In this document: piece by piece, positions 1-6,517 of the stretch
How the letters are laid out: each line of letters begins with the position of its first letter
Position numbering within the stretch: position 1 is the first letter of the stretch
Origin: an uncultured Rickettsiales bacterium
GTDB taxonomy: Bacteria; Pseudomonadota; Alphaproteobacteria; Rickettsiales; Deianiraeaceae
Direction of reading: 5' to 3'
Assembly (NCBI GenBank): GCA_937906355.1
Contig: CALCWF010000124.1
Coordinates: 1 to 13,999 of the forward strand
DNA length: 13,999 bases
The notes under the pieces: generated by a model
Told to the model about the DNA's origin: nothing
What the model saw: the letters and a program-made list of their open reading frames with translations, nothing else
Databases searched by the model: none
Made by a program: the position numbers and the translations under genes

Positions 1-690
1 TTCAAAAAGAACGTCGCCGTCGTAGTTATACTATCGCTACTCTACGCGTCAGACATATTGCTATACAATACTGGTCTAAAAACCGTTCCTGTAAATACGG
101 GAGCATTGATAATGCTATTAGTTCCATTATGGATGTGCCTTTTTGGAAGAGTTATTTTACATGAAAAGAGTTTTAATTTAGTCAACGCAATCGCTTTATT
201 GACGTGCATAGGTGCCGTCGTGCTAACTATCTACGGAGATATAAGTTTCAATGGTCTTAGCGTTGGAATATTGTTTATATTAGCTAACTCAATTATACTA
301 CCGATCGGAGTAATTTTACAAAAAAAATTCAACGACACACGACCTATTATTTACGCGTTATTCACTAACGCAATCGCCCTAGGACTTGTTAGCTTTGCTC
401 TATCTGGTTTCTCTGCTCCAAGTATAAATATAGAAAGACTGAAAAGTGCCTTCTTGATTTCAATCTTCGATCTAATGGAGTGCGGTGGCGTGTATATATC
501 GTGCCAGATGGCGAATGTTGCCCTACTTCAACCTATTCGATTTACCAGAATCATATTTGCAGTTTTAATAAGTGGACTCGTTCTATCGGAAATGATAACG
601 CCATATCAATGTATCGGTGCAATAATAATCTTAGTGGCAAACTTCATATCAATAGCGTATTCGAGACATGTGTCGAAAAAACGGAAATAA
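1..690 (+). CDS. EamA/DMT-family membrane transporter, 5' end missing
   Basis: The reading frame is open from base 1, so the gene starts upstream; 229 C-terminal residues are present. The protein is a string of hydrophobic helices (about seven segments) with short polar loops and ends in a basic cytoplasmic tail (VSKKRK). The repeat-end pattern LYNTGLKTVPVNTGALIMLL followed by a short basic/acidic loop is typical of the drug/metabolite transporter superfamily, EamA branch, whose usual length near 290 residues fits a missing N-terminal third. Members export or import small metabolites; in Rickettsiales some import S-adenosylmethionine, but the substrate cannot be read from this fragment. A TTG at 58 could be taken as a start, but the frame continues coherently upstream, so an internal start is unlikely. 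Only 13 bp separate its stop from a terminator-like hairpin. Confidence 0.85.
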   Translation, partial: FKKNVAVVVILSLLYASDILLYNTGLKTVPVNTGALIMLLVPLWMCLFGRVILHEKSFNLVNAIALLTCIGAVVLTIYGDISFNGLSVGILFILANSIILPIGVILQKKFNDTRPIIYALFTNAIALGLVSFALSGFSAPSINIERLKSAFLISIFDLMECGGVYISCQMANVALLQPIRFTRIIFAVLISGLVLSEMITPYQCIGAIIILVANFISIAYSRHVSKKRK

Positions 691-703
691 AGATGTTAAA
701 GAC

Positions 704-725
704 AAAATAACTTCTCGTTATTTTT
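704..725 (+). terminator. Intrinsic terminator-like hairpin after the EamA gene
   Basis: AAAATAAC (704-711) and GTTATTTT (717-724) are perfect 8-bp inverted arms around the loop TTCTC, and the right arm continues into a T run (721-725). The position, 13 bp past the transporter stop and 3 bp before the methyltransferase ATG, suits termination of the transporter transcript. The stem is A/T-rich, so its strength is uncertain. Confidence 0.55.
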
Positions 726-727
726 AT

Positions 728-1730
728 ATGAAGAAAATGACAACAAAAACAAATACTCAAAAAAGTGTGCTGTCTTGCTTTGATTTTTGTTCCGGTATAG
801 GTTCGGCACATCAGGCATTTAGACAACTTGGATGTAAAATTAGCGGATATAGCGAAATAAACAGTAAAGCGGAAGGCACATGTAAACTTTTTTGTGGAAA
901 TAAATACAAAAATTATGGGATTTAACACAAATTGATACAAAAATATTACCAAAATTCGATTTTATGTTAGCCGGTTTCCCGTGTCAATCGTTTTCAATAG
1001 TTGGTAAAAGAAAAGGTTTTGAAGATATTAGAGGGCAAATTATTTATTCGTTAGTAAAGATTTTAAAACATCAACAACCAAAAGCATTTTTATTTGAAAA
1101 TGTAAAAGGTTTGGTAAATCATAATGGTGGTAAGACAATTAAAACAATTGTTTCACTTTTACAGGAAAGTGGGTATATCGTCGATTATAAGGTTTTATCG
1201 AGCAATAAATTCGGGATTCCGCAAATGAGAGAAAGAGTTTATTTTGTCGGAATTAGAAAAGATTTGTATAAAAAACCTTTTGTTTTTCCAGATAAACAAT
1301 CGACCAAGAGTGATAAAAAACTAAAAGATTTTTTGATAGAAGAAGGCGAAGAGTTCATCTTGAATGGAGAAAGATACAAAACATTTTTGAGAAATTTAGA
1401 TAATAAATACAATAAGAACAAATTTGATTTAAATAATATTTTAAAACAAGAATATCTAGTTTTAGATACAAGACAAAGTGATTTACGACTTTATAAAGAT
1501 GTAATTCCAACTTTAAGAACCGGAAGACAAGGTGTTTTATATGTTAAAAATGGTAAAATTAGAAAATTGAGTGGTAGAGAAGCATTGCTTTTACAAGGTT
1601 TTTCAATGGAACAAGCAACAAGAGCACAAGAAATGTTTGCCCAAAGTGATATTTTGGCACAAGCAGGAAATGCTTTGACAATAAAGTTATGTATGAAATA
1701 GGAAAAAAGTTAATTGAATATTTACAATGA
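728..1730 (+). pseudogene. DNA (cytosine-5) methyltransferase of a type II R-M system, frameshifted
   Basis: This is a 5-methylcytosine methyltransferase broken by two one-base deletions. Visible family motifs in order: motif I DFCSGIGSAHQAF just after the start, motif IV GFPCQSFS with the catalytic Cys (near 982), motif VI ENVKGL, motif VIII QMRERVYFVGIR, and motif X QAGNALT near the end; the target-recognition region is short. The start is the ATG at 728 (MKKMTTK). The first lesion is in the G run at 917-919, where one lost base turns YGDLTQ into a stop at 923-925. The second is near 1684-1686; restoring a base gives LTI.VMYEIGKKLIEYLQ and a TGA at 1728-1730. Adding two bases to 1003 bp gives exactly 335 codons, a normal length. 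Motifs I and IV are now in different frames, so no active enzyme is expected. The target site is unknown. Confidence 0.88.
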
Positions 1731-2314
1731 CAACGGCATAAAAAGGTAGTGAAATTGCAAAAAATGGTTTTCAAAATGAAGAAGATGTTGTAAATATTTT
1801 TAATGATTGGAAAAATAATAAAATAGCACAACAATGGCTTCAAGAAATGGATTATAAACTAAATGAAATTGAATTTGTTAAAGCAGAAAATTAAAGGTAG
1901 TTATAAAGCGGATGTTCAGGTTCAAATTAGTATTGTTATTAAATTAAAACATTTACAAGATATTCAAAACTTACAAGTAAAGTTAGTTTCAAATCCACAA
2001 GGTTTTAATCAAATTGACAAAAGATGGATTAAAAATTATAAAGAATTATGGAATATTCCGGATAATGTTGTAAAATTATTGAAATATTTTACTGGTGAAA
2101 TTGAACCTTATAAAAAAGATGTAAAAGACAACAGAAGAATGTTTTTGAATGAAATGACAATTCAAGAACAACAAACAATTTTGAACTTTTTTGAAACAAA
2201 TAAAACTTTGATAATTACAGATATTTTGAAAGGTCGTGGCAAATTTTCAGCTGAATGGATGTTGGTAATTTTGAAAGTAAAAAATCAAGAAATCAAATGG
2301 AAATTAAAACCAAT
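1727..2314 (+). pseudogene. Type II restriction endonuclease remnant, 5' part (interrupted by transposon)
   Basis: This is probably the cognate endonuclease of the upstream methyltransferase. Its ATG (1727-1729) overlaps the restored methyltransferase stop as ATGA, a classical coupled arrangement. Three defects are visible: an in-frame TAA at 1739-1741 (one C-to-T change from CAA would explain it), a shift of +1 or -2 in the A run at 1886-1890, and a transposon inserted after 2314. The first frame reads KGSEIAKNGFQNED, and from 1887 the second reads KIKGSYKADVQVQI, later NQIDKRWI and DILKGRGKFSAEWMLV. I remember these phrases from small type II endonucleases encoded beside cytosine methyltransferases, but I cannot name the specificity. 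The charged stretch KADVQVQI may belong to the nuclease core (inference). The present downstream open stretch (1863-2333) ends inside the transposon end and is not a real gene. Confidence 0.75.
2307..2314. repeat. Target site duplication, left copy (AAACCAAT)
   Basis: AAACCAAT abuts the left inverted repeat and recurs exactly at 4354-4361 after the right one. An 8-bp duplication is the usual length for IS1595-family transposition. Confidence 0.9.
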
Positions 2315-2336
2315 TGCTATGTTGCAAAATTGACTT
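2315..2336 (+). repeat. Left terminal inverted repeat of the IS1595-family element
   Basis: The 22-bp end begins TGCTATGTTG and pairs with 4332-4353 with one mismatch. Its inner edge contains TTGACT (2330-2335), a good -35 match pointing into the element; TTTATT at 2353-2358, 17 bp on, is a weak -10. The end may therefore supply a promoter for the DUF3800 gene (inference). Confidence 0.88.
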
Positions 2337-2391
2337 GAAAAAATGATTTTAATTTATTTTTTATATGATTGTTAAGATTTTGAATAAAAGA

Positions 2392-3162
2392 ATGACTTAT
2401 TACATTTATTGTGATGAAAGCGGAACAACAGCACATAAATATATGGTTATCGGAGGAATATGTTTTAATGAAAACAATTATGAAATAATAGATAACACAA
2501 TAAATAAATTTAGAGAAGATAATAATATGAAAGCAGAAATGAAATTCATTAAAATTAGCAAACAAAAAGAAAACGAATATAAAGGATTTATAAATCATAT
2601 TTTTAATTTAATAAACAATGGAATTCTACAATTTAGATGTATTGTTATAGACAAAACTTCAATAAATGAAAAAAAATTTAAACAAATCAAATGTACTTAT
2701 GGTTGCAATAATCATAATAATATCAAAGATAGTGAATGTTTTTTTCAAAAAATGTATTTTTTACTGCTTAGTTCAGGTTTTGTAAAATATTTACCTTCAT
2801 CAAAAAATCTTTTATATTTTTACTTAGACGAAAGAAATAGTAAATTTGATTTACAAAAGATAAAAAAAAATCTTATATACAAAAACAATAAAAACGAGAA
2901 ACAAAATTCTATAAAAGAGGTTTCTTATATTGATAGTAAAAAATCAAATTTCATCCAAATTGTGGATATATTGATTGGTGCTATAAATTATACTTTTAAT
3001 GATAAAAATAAAACACAAAATAAGAACAATACAAAAACAATAATTCAGGAATATATTAAAGAAAAAACAGGTATAGAAGATTTTAAACAAGGAACTTTGC
3101 CAAATGAAGAAAGATTTAATATTTGGTTATTTAGACCAAAGAAGAATTGTAGCGGACGCTGA
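2392..3162 (+). CDS. DUF3800 family protein, transposon passenger
   Basis: This DUF3800-domain protein has 256 residues from the ATG at 2392 (MTYYIYCDESG); an upstream ATG at 2365 would add nine residues, but the conserved domain normally starts near this methionine. Counted from 2365, the family's acidic landmarks are visible: D17-E18 in YCDESG, E58 in AEMKFIKIS, D155 in FYLDERNSK and D201 in FIQIVDILIGAI. I read this spacing as an RNase H-like, metal-binding active site, which is an inference. The protein is Asn/Lys-rich and has no signal peptide or membrane segment. It sits wholly inside the inverted repeats of the IS1595-family element, so it travels as cargo. The frame is undamaged. A role in transposition, element control or protection against competing DNA is possible; none is demonstrated here. 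Confidence 0.85.
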   Translation: MTYYIYCDESGTTAHKYMVIGGICFNENNYEIIDNTINKFREDNNMKAEMKFIKISKQKENEYKGFINHIFNLINNGILQFRCIVIDKTSINEKKFKQIKCTYGCNNHNNIKDSECFFQKMYFLLLSSGFVKYLPSSKNLLYFYLDERNSKFDLQKIKKNLIYKNNKNEKQNSIKEVSYIDSKKSNFIQIVDILIGAINYTFNDKNKTQNKNNTKTIIQEYIKEKTGIEDFKQGTLPNEERFNIWLFRPKKNCSGR

Positions 3163-3165
3163 CTA

Positions 3166-3192
3166 TTTTTATTTATTCTATTTAAATAAAAA
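3166..3192. terminator. A/T-only inverted repeat between convergent transposon genes
   Basis: TTTTTATTTA (3166-3175) and TAAATAAAAA (3183-3192) form a perfect 10-bp inverted repeat around a 7-base loop, four bases past the DUF3800 stop. Each strand gives a stem ending in a T run, so it could terminate transcription from both sides. The lack of G/C pairs makes it weak. Confidence 0.45.
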
Positions 3193-3291
3193 CATCGCTT
3201 TCTTTTGGACGTCTCCATACACTAGGTATGTTATTCATCAAACATCCGCCACAGACATAATATAACTATAAAATAATAAATGTCAAGAAAA

Positions 3292-4290
3292 TTATATGGA
3301 AGTCATTGGGTTTTCAAAACACACCATTCTTGCTTTAATATCCATAACTCTATAATAAGAACTGATTTGTAATAACTGATTAAATGTATCAATTTTATCT
3401 CTAAACTCTCTAAAATAATTTACATAGTTATCCAAATACTTTGTTGCCACTCCATTAAATCTTGACATAAATTGTTTTAATTTGCTATGAAAATTATTGA
3501 TATTGCTTAAATGATATACTTTATCAATAGATTTACCGAATTTTAATTGTTTTAATCTTATGTCTTTTAACACTTGATAACTCTTATCACCATCTGTTAT
3601 TAAAATTGAATTTTCATTTATTCTATGTTGTAAAACAGCAACTTGTTCTTTATTTACTTTTCCATATCCTACTGGTTTATTAAAAGAGTGTTTATTTCTA
3701 TCTAATGCCGTTAATACACAAACTTTATTATGTGATAAGCCAACTTGGCGATATTCACTACTATATCCTCTTTTTCTTGGTTTTCTACCTTTAACTTTTC
3801 TACTTCCTTTTTGACTTTCATTAAAATATGTTTCATCTGCCTCTACAATTCCATCTAATTTGTCGTGATTGTCAAAGTTTTTCATTACTTCTAATATTTT
3901 ATGTCTCCAATAAAATGCCGTTTTTAGATTTATTTTTCCATCCATTTCTTTTACTATTTTACGAAGCGATAAACATTCAGCAAATAATTCAATGTATTCT
4001 CTCAAAACCTCAATAGATTTATTTGAATGATAAAAAATTGTATTAGTATAAATACTATAATTCTTTTTACAATTATTGCATCTAAATTGTTGTGTCTTAT
4101 TGTGTATAAAACCATTTTTATATATTTTAGTTGATTTACAATAAGGACATTTATAATTATTTGATAGTTTAGATGTATCTATTTCTTTTTTAACTTTTTT
4201 CTTATCATTTAACAAATATTGTATTAAATTTTCTTTATCTTCTTCATTAAAATTTCTCAACATTACTTTAATTTGTTCTTCGTTTAACAT
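3292..4290 (-). CDS. IS1595-family transposase (ISXO2-like DDE domain)
   Basis: This 332-residue transposase catalyses movement of the surrounding element. Domains in order: an N-terminal helical region, a zinc ribbon with C48-C51 and C71-C74 (CPYC...CNNC), a helical linker with the FYWRHKIL segment, and the ISXO2-type catalytic core. The core shows D152 in EADETYF, D233 in ITDGDKSY, and the third motif with NNFHSKLK (265-272) followed by FNGVATKYLDNYV, where IS1595 members have Asn, His or Glu as the third catalytic residue. Basic stretches (KVKGRKPRKRG) near residue 166 suit DNA binding. No frameshift or internal stop is present. The ATG at 4290 lies 41 bp inside the right inverted repeat, and no clear ribosome-binding site precedes it. 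Codon use is strongly A/T-ending and lacks the TCG/CGA/GTC codons common in the flanking chromosome. Confidence 0.93.
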   Translation of the reverse strand: MLNEEQIKVMLRNFNEEDKENLIQYLLNDKKKVKKEIDTSKLSNNYKCPYCKSTKIYKNGFIHNKTQQFRCNNCKKNYSIYTNTIFYHSNKSIEVLREYIELFAECLSLRKIVKEMDGKINLKTAFYWRHKILEVMKNFDNHDKLDGIVEADETYFNESQKGSRKVKGRKPRKRGYSSEYRQVGLSHNKVCVLTALDRNKHSFNKPVGYGKVNKEQVAVLQHRINENSILITDGDKSYQVLKDIRLKQLKFGKSIDKVYHLSNINNFHSKLKQFMSRFNGVATKYLDNYVNYFREFRDKIDTFNQLLQISSYYRVMDIKARMVCFENPMTSI

Positions 4291-4331
4291 AAATCTTACA
4301 TTGATTTTATACTTCTTTAATTATAAAAGTT

Positions 4332-4353
4332 AAGTCAATTTTACAACATAGCA
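4332..4353 (-). repeat. Right terminal inverted repeat of the IS1595-family element
   Basis: Read on the minus strand this end begins TGCTATGTTG and ends TTGACTT, matching the left end at 21 of 22 positions. Confidence 0.88.
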
Positions 4354-4361
4354 AAACCAAT
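4354..4361. repeat. Target site duplication, right copy (AAACCAAT)
   Basis: Exact copy of 2307-2314, immediately outside the right inverted repeat. Confidence 0.9.
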
Positions 4362-4525
4362 GAATTATTGTTTGAACTTCTTTGGAAGCGGTAATTGAAA
4401 TTACAAAACAAGGAAGTTTGAAAATTGGGAACATAACAATGCAAAGAAAAGGTGGTGATGGCGGAAGAAAAACCGCTCAAATGTTGCAATTTAAGATAAA
4501 TCCATGTTTGTTGTTTAAAGGATAA
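4362..4525 (+). pseudogene. Type II restriction endonuclease remnant, 3' part
   Basis: This is the continuation of the restriction gene after the transposon. Removing the element and one duplication joins the upstream frame through KP and an ATG codon into 4363-4383. One further shift (+1 or -2) near 4384 is then needed to enter the frame reading EAVIEITKQGSLKIGNITMQ and then a Lys/Gly-rich stretch ending LQFKINPCLLFKG with TAA at 4523-4525. The phrase GSLKIGNITMQRKGGD fits the C-terminus of the same endonuclease type and confirms that the two halves belong together. The whole ancestral gene would be about 250 codons. Nothing here is expected to be expressed as active protein. Confidence 0.72.
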
Positions 4526-4651
4526 CAATTTTCAAATAGTAATAAAATAGACAAAAAATAAATCAATAAATAAGGTATTAAAACACGAAATTAACAGAAA
4601 ACAGAATATTATAAAAATTATTCAATAATAGTCGCTAAATCAACTTCACAA

Positions 4652-4677
4652 ATTACGATTAAACATTACGATTAAAC
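4652..4677. repeat. 13-bp tandem duplication (ATTACGATTAAAC x2)
   Basis: Two exact, directly abutting copies; the last 10-11 bases recur at 4703-4713. Replication slippage or an operator array could explain it. Confidence 0.7.
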
Positions 4678-4727
4678 TCGACAGGCAAAAGTTGATGTAA
4701 AAATTAAACTCGATTTTAAAGTCGTAA

Positions 4728-4760
4728 TTGCAATACTTAAAGTATATAGTTGCAATACTT
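4728..4760. promoter_or_regulatory. Possible regulatory site upstream of folC
   Basis: TTGCAATACTT occurs at 4728-4738 and 4750-4760, 22 bp apart (about two helical turns), and the first copy overlaps the palindrome ATACTT-A-AAGTAT (4733-4745). The spacing, 40-75 bp before the folC start, would suit a DNA-binding protein. No regulator is identified. Confidence 0.3.
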
Positions 4761-4801
4761 GCAAAACATAATCTTTATTTTTGCATATATATAGCATATA
4801 G

Positions 4802-6406
4802 ATGTTGATTCCGCACTGGCCTATTTATACTGGTCCAAATAAAGATTTCGATCACGTCGTTCAACGAACATTATACATCTTGCAACGACTCGGGAGTCCT
4901 CATTTGAAACTAAAAAATGTAATTCATATTACAGGAACGAAGGGCAAGGGTTCGACTGCTCTATATATCTCTAACATTCTGCAATCTGCTGGATATAGTG
5001 TAAATACATATATCTCACCGCATATATACGAATGCAACGAGAGAATACTTTTCAATAGCAAAAAAATAAGTGATGACGAATTATATGAAGCAACTGAGAC
5101 AGTTAGATATGTATGCGAAGAAGGAGACAACAAAAATGAGCCTCTCGAACCTTCGATGTTTGAGGCATTGACTTGTTCAGCATTCTTGTCTTTTGCGAAA
5201 CGAAATGCGGTCTTTAATATCATCGAGGTAGGCATGGGTGGACTGAAAGACGCAACAAATGTCTTCGATGAAAATCCGCCACTAGCTTGTATTTTTGCAC
5301 CAATTCATCTAGATCATACGAAATTCTTAGGAAAGAAGGTTGAAGATGTCGCTTGGAATAAGAGCTTTTTAATTAAGAGAGGCACGCAAAATGTCGTTCT
5401 ATCATCGCAATCAAAAGAAGCAAAATGTGTTCTGAAAAACGTAGCCAAGACATTAGAAATAAAAGATGAAAATGTATTCTGCTATGGAGAAGACTATGAG
5501 GCTTTTAGAAGTGAAAACGAAATAATGAATGATAATACATGCGATTGTAATAGTAATAGTGATATTGATAGCAATGGCAATAGTAATGGTAATGGCGATG
5601 GTAATAGTAATAACTATAATACAGCGATCGCCAATTCAAGTAATAATCTAAATGTAAACAATTTAAATATAGACAATATGCATTATAATAACAATGATTA
5701 TTATCATAATAATGGCATAACCATAAAAGTCGGAAGTCCATTTTTTGAAAGCAAAACTCTCGATGTTTGTTTCCCGTTTCGAGAACCGAATATGACCGGA
5801 GACTATCAGCTCATAAATGCAAGTTGTGCTGTAATGACATGCTTAGCGTGTAAGAAAAGTGGAAAAGCAGATAAATTATCGTTGGATGCTATAAATAAAG
5901 GCATTGCAAACACTATCAATATAGTTAGAATGCAACAAATAACAAATGGAAAACTTTTTGATATGTTGCCAAAAGGAAGCATTTTTTATGTAGATGGAGC
6001 TCATAATAAACTCGCCGCACACGCATTGACAACCTATATAAATGAATTTAAAGAAACTAAGAATAAAAAATATAAAATCTGCGTCGCAATAGCGAGAACA
6101 AAGGGCGTAGACAATGAAGCATTTTTAGAAGAATTATTAGATTTCACGTATAGACCAATAGTAGATTTAGTTATATGCACTCGTGCTAACCTTGAAAGTA
6201 TACCGGAACCTCCTGAAACGATAGCCAAGTCGTGTAAAAAATTAAACTTCACATATTCAATAGCTCATACAATAAAAGATGTCGTATCACAGGCGACGCA
6301 TTTTGCCGGAGATTGCCCTGTTTTATTAATCTGCACTGGTAGTTTGTATATCGCACGTGATATATGTGTATATAACGACGATAAAAAGTATTTTAAGGAT
6401 AAATAG
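4802..6406 (+). CDS. folC: Bifunctional folylpolyglutamate synthase / dihydrofolate synthase with Asn-rich insertion
   Basis: FolC adds L-glutamate to dihydropteroate or tetrahydrofolates in the cytosol, using ATP. Landmarks of the Mur-ligase fold are present: the P-loop HITGTKGKGSTA (about residues 43-54), SPHIYECNERI, EVGMGGLKDATNVF, HLDHTKFLG with the downstream K of WNKSFLIKRG (the carbamylated-lysine position), and FYVDGAHNKLAAHAL in the C-terminal domain. At 534 residues it is about 100 longer than usual. Most of the excess is a low-complexity stretch at residues 240-304 (bases 5520-5715) in which about 26 of 67 residues are Asn, with Ser, Gly and Asp. It interrupts a surface region between GEDYEAF and the ITIKVGSPFFE strand, leaving all catalytic motifs intact, so activity is plausible. 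The ATG at 4802 lacks a clear ribosome-binding site. The gene converges with rluC across a GC-rich palindrome. Confidence 0.93.
   Translation: MLIPHWPIYTGPNKDFDHVVQRTLYILQRLGSPHLKLKNVIHITGTKGKGSTALYISNILQSAGYSVNTYISPHIYECNERILFNSKKISDDELYEATETVRYVCEEGDNKNEPLEPSMFEALTCSAFLSFAKRNAVFNIIEVGMGGLKDATNVFDENPPLACIFAPIHLDHTKFLGKKVEDVAWNKSFLIKRGTQNVVLSSQSKEAKCVLKNVAKTLEIKDENVFCYGEDYEAFRSENEIMNDNTCDCNSNSDIDSNGNSNGNGDGNSNNYNTAIANSSNNLNVNNLNIDNMHYNNNDYYHNNGITIKVGSPFFESKTLDVCFPFREPNMTGDYQLINASCAVMTCLACKKSGKADKLSLDAINKGIANTINIVRMQQITNGKLFDMLPKGSIFYVDGAHNKLAAHALTTYINEFKETKNKKYKICVAIARTKGVDNEAFLEELLDFTYRPIVDLVICTRANLESIPEPPETIAKSCKKLNFTYSIAHTIKDVVSQATHFAGDCPVLLICTGSLYIARDICVYNDDKKYFKDK
5520..5715 (+). repeat. 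AAT/AGT/GAT-type trinucleotide-like repeat tract within folC
   Basis: Degenerate trinucleotide repeats (AAT AGT, GGT AAT, GAT GGT and similar) encode the Asn/Ser/Gly-rich segment of FolC. The densest part is about 5545-5625. The pattern suggests slippage-driven expansion inside a surface loop. Confidence 0.75.
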
Positions 6407-6413
6407 TAAAAAC

Positions 6414-6500
6414 ACGCCCGCCCCGCCTGCCGTCATTTCATGACGTCAGGGCTCCCGCTTCGCGGGAGCCGGCTCGCCCGTGCGAGCACGGGGCGGGCGT
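6414..6500. repeat. 87-bp GC-rich cloverleaf palindrome between folC and rluC
   Basis: A perfect 12-bp closing stem (ACGCCCGCCCCG at 6414-6425 with 6489-6500) encloses three hairpins in a row: 6426-6436 with 6440-6450 (11 positions, one C/T mismatch, loop TTC), 6451-6458 with 6462-6469 (8 bp perfect, loop TTC), and 6472-6477 with 6482-6487 (6 bp, loop CCGT). Almost every base is paired. It is far richer in G+C than anything else in the window. Its place 7 bp after the folC stop and 17 bp before the rluC stop makes it a possible bidirectional transcription barrier, but it lacks T runs. Other readings are a mobile palindromic (REP/RPE-like) element or a structured RNA. Confidence 0.8.
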
Positions 6501-6517
6501 CAAGCGTCAGTCTCAAA

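Larger units (their letters stand above)
2315..4353 (-). mobile_element. Complete IS1595-family transposon with DUF3800 passenger gene (2039 bp)
   Basis: Both ends are defined by sequence. The left end (2315-2336, beginning TGCTATGTTG and ending TTGACTT) matches the reverse complement of the right end (4332-4353) at 21 of 22 positions; the mismatch is C at 2325 against T. AAACCAAT flanks both ends as an 8-bp direct duplication. Inside are an IS1595-type transposase (minus strand) and, convergent with it, a DUF3800 gene (plus strand), separated by a short spacer with an A/T inverted repeat. Both frames are intact, whereas the restriction gene they interrupt has several other lesions, so this copy appears young and possibly mobile. 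IS1595-family elements with passenger genes are known; I do not know whether this gene pairing has been described. Confidence 0.93.
4526..4801. other. Repeat-rich spacer before folC
   Basis: No coding region is seen in these 276 bp. They contain a 13-bp exact tandem repeat (ATTACGATTAAAC at 4652-4664 and 4665-4677), ATTAAACTCGA at 4671-4681 and again at 4703-4713, and TTGCAATACTT at 4728-4738 and 4750-4760. ATACTT-A-AAGTAT at 4733-4745 is a palindrome. The folC promoter presumably lies in the last 100 bp; A/T-rich candidates for a -10 box occur near 4785-4800, but I cannot choose one. Confidence 0.5.

Noticed and set aside
728..1730. Frameshifts explained as sequencing errors
   Set aside because: Some sit in short homopolymers, so this remains possible for single sites, but several lesions of different kinds are confined to this cassette while all other genes, including A/T-rich ones, are intact.
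1863..2333. Open frame that looks like a free-standing 156-residue gene
   Set aside because: It starts inside the restriction gene frame, shows no own start context, and ends inside the transposon's left inverted repeat. It is part of the broken endonuclease.
4652..4760. CRISPR-like array in the folC leader
   Set aside because: The repeats are short, few and partly abutting, with no regular spacers and no cas gene in the window.
5505..5741. Minus-strand open frame rich in Tyr and His opposite the folC repeat tract
   Set aside because: It is the complement of the Asn codon repeats; AAT-type repeats read backwards give TAT/CAT-type codons. There is no start context and it lies wholly inside folC.
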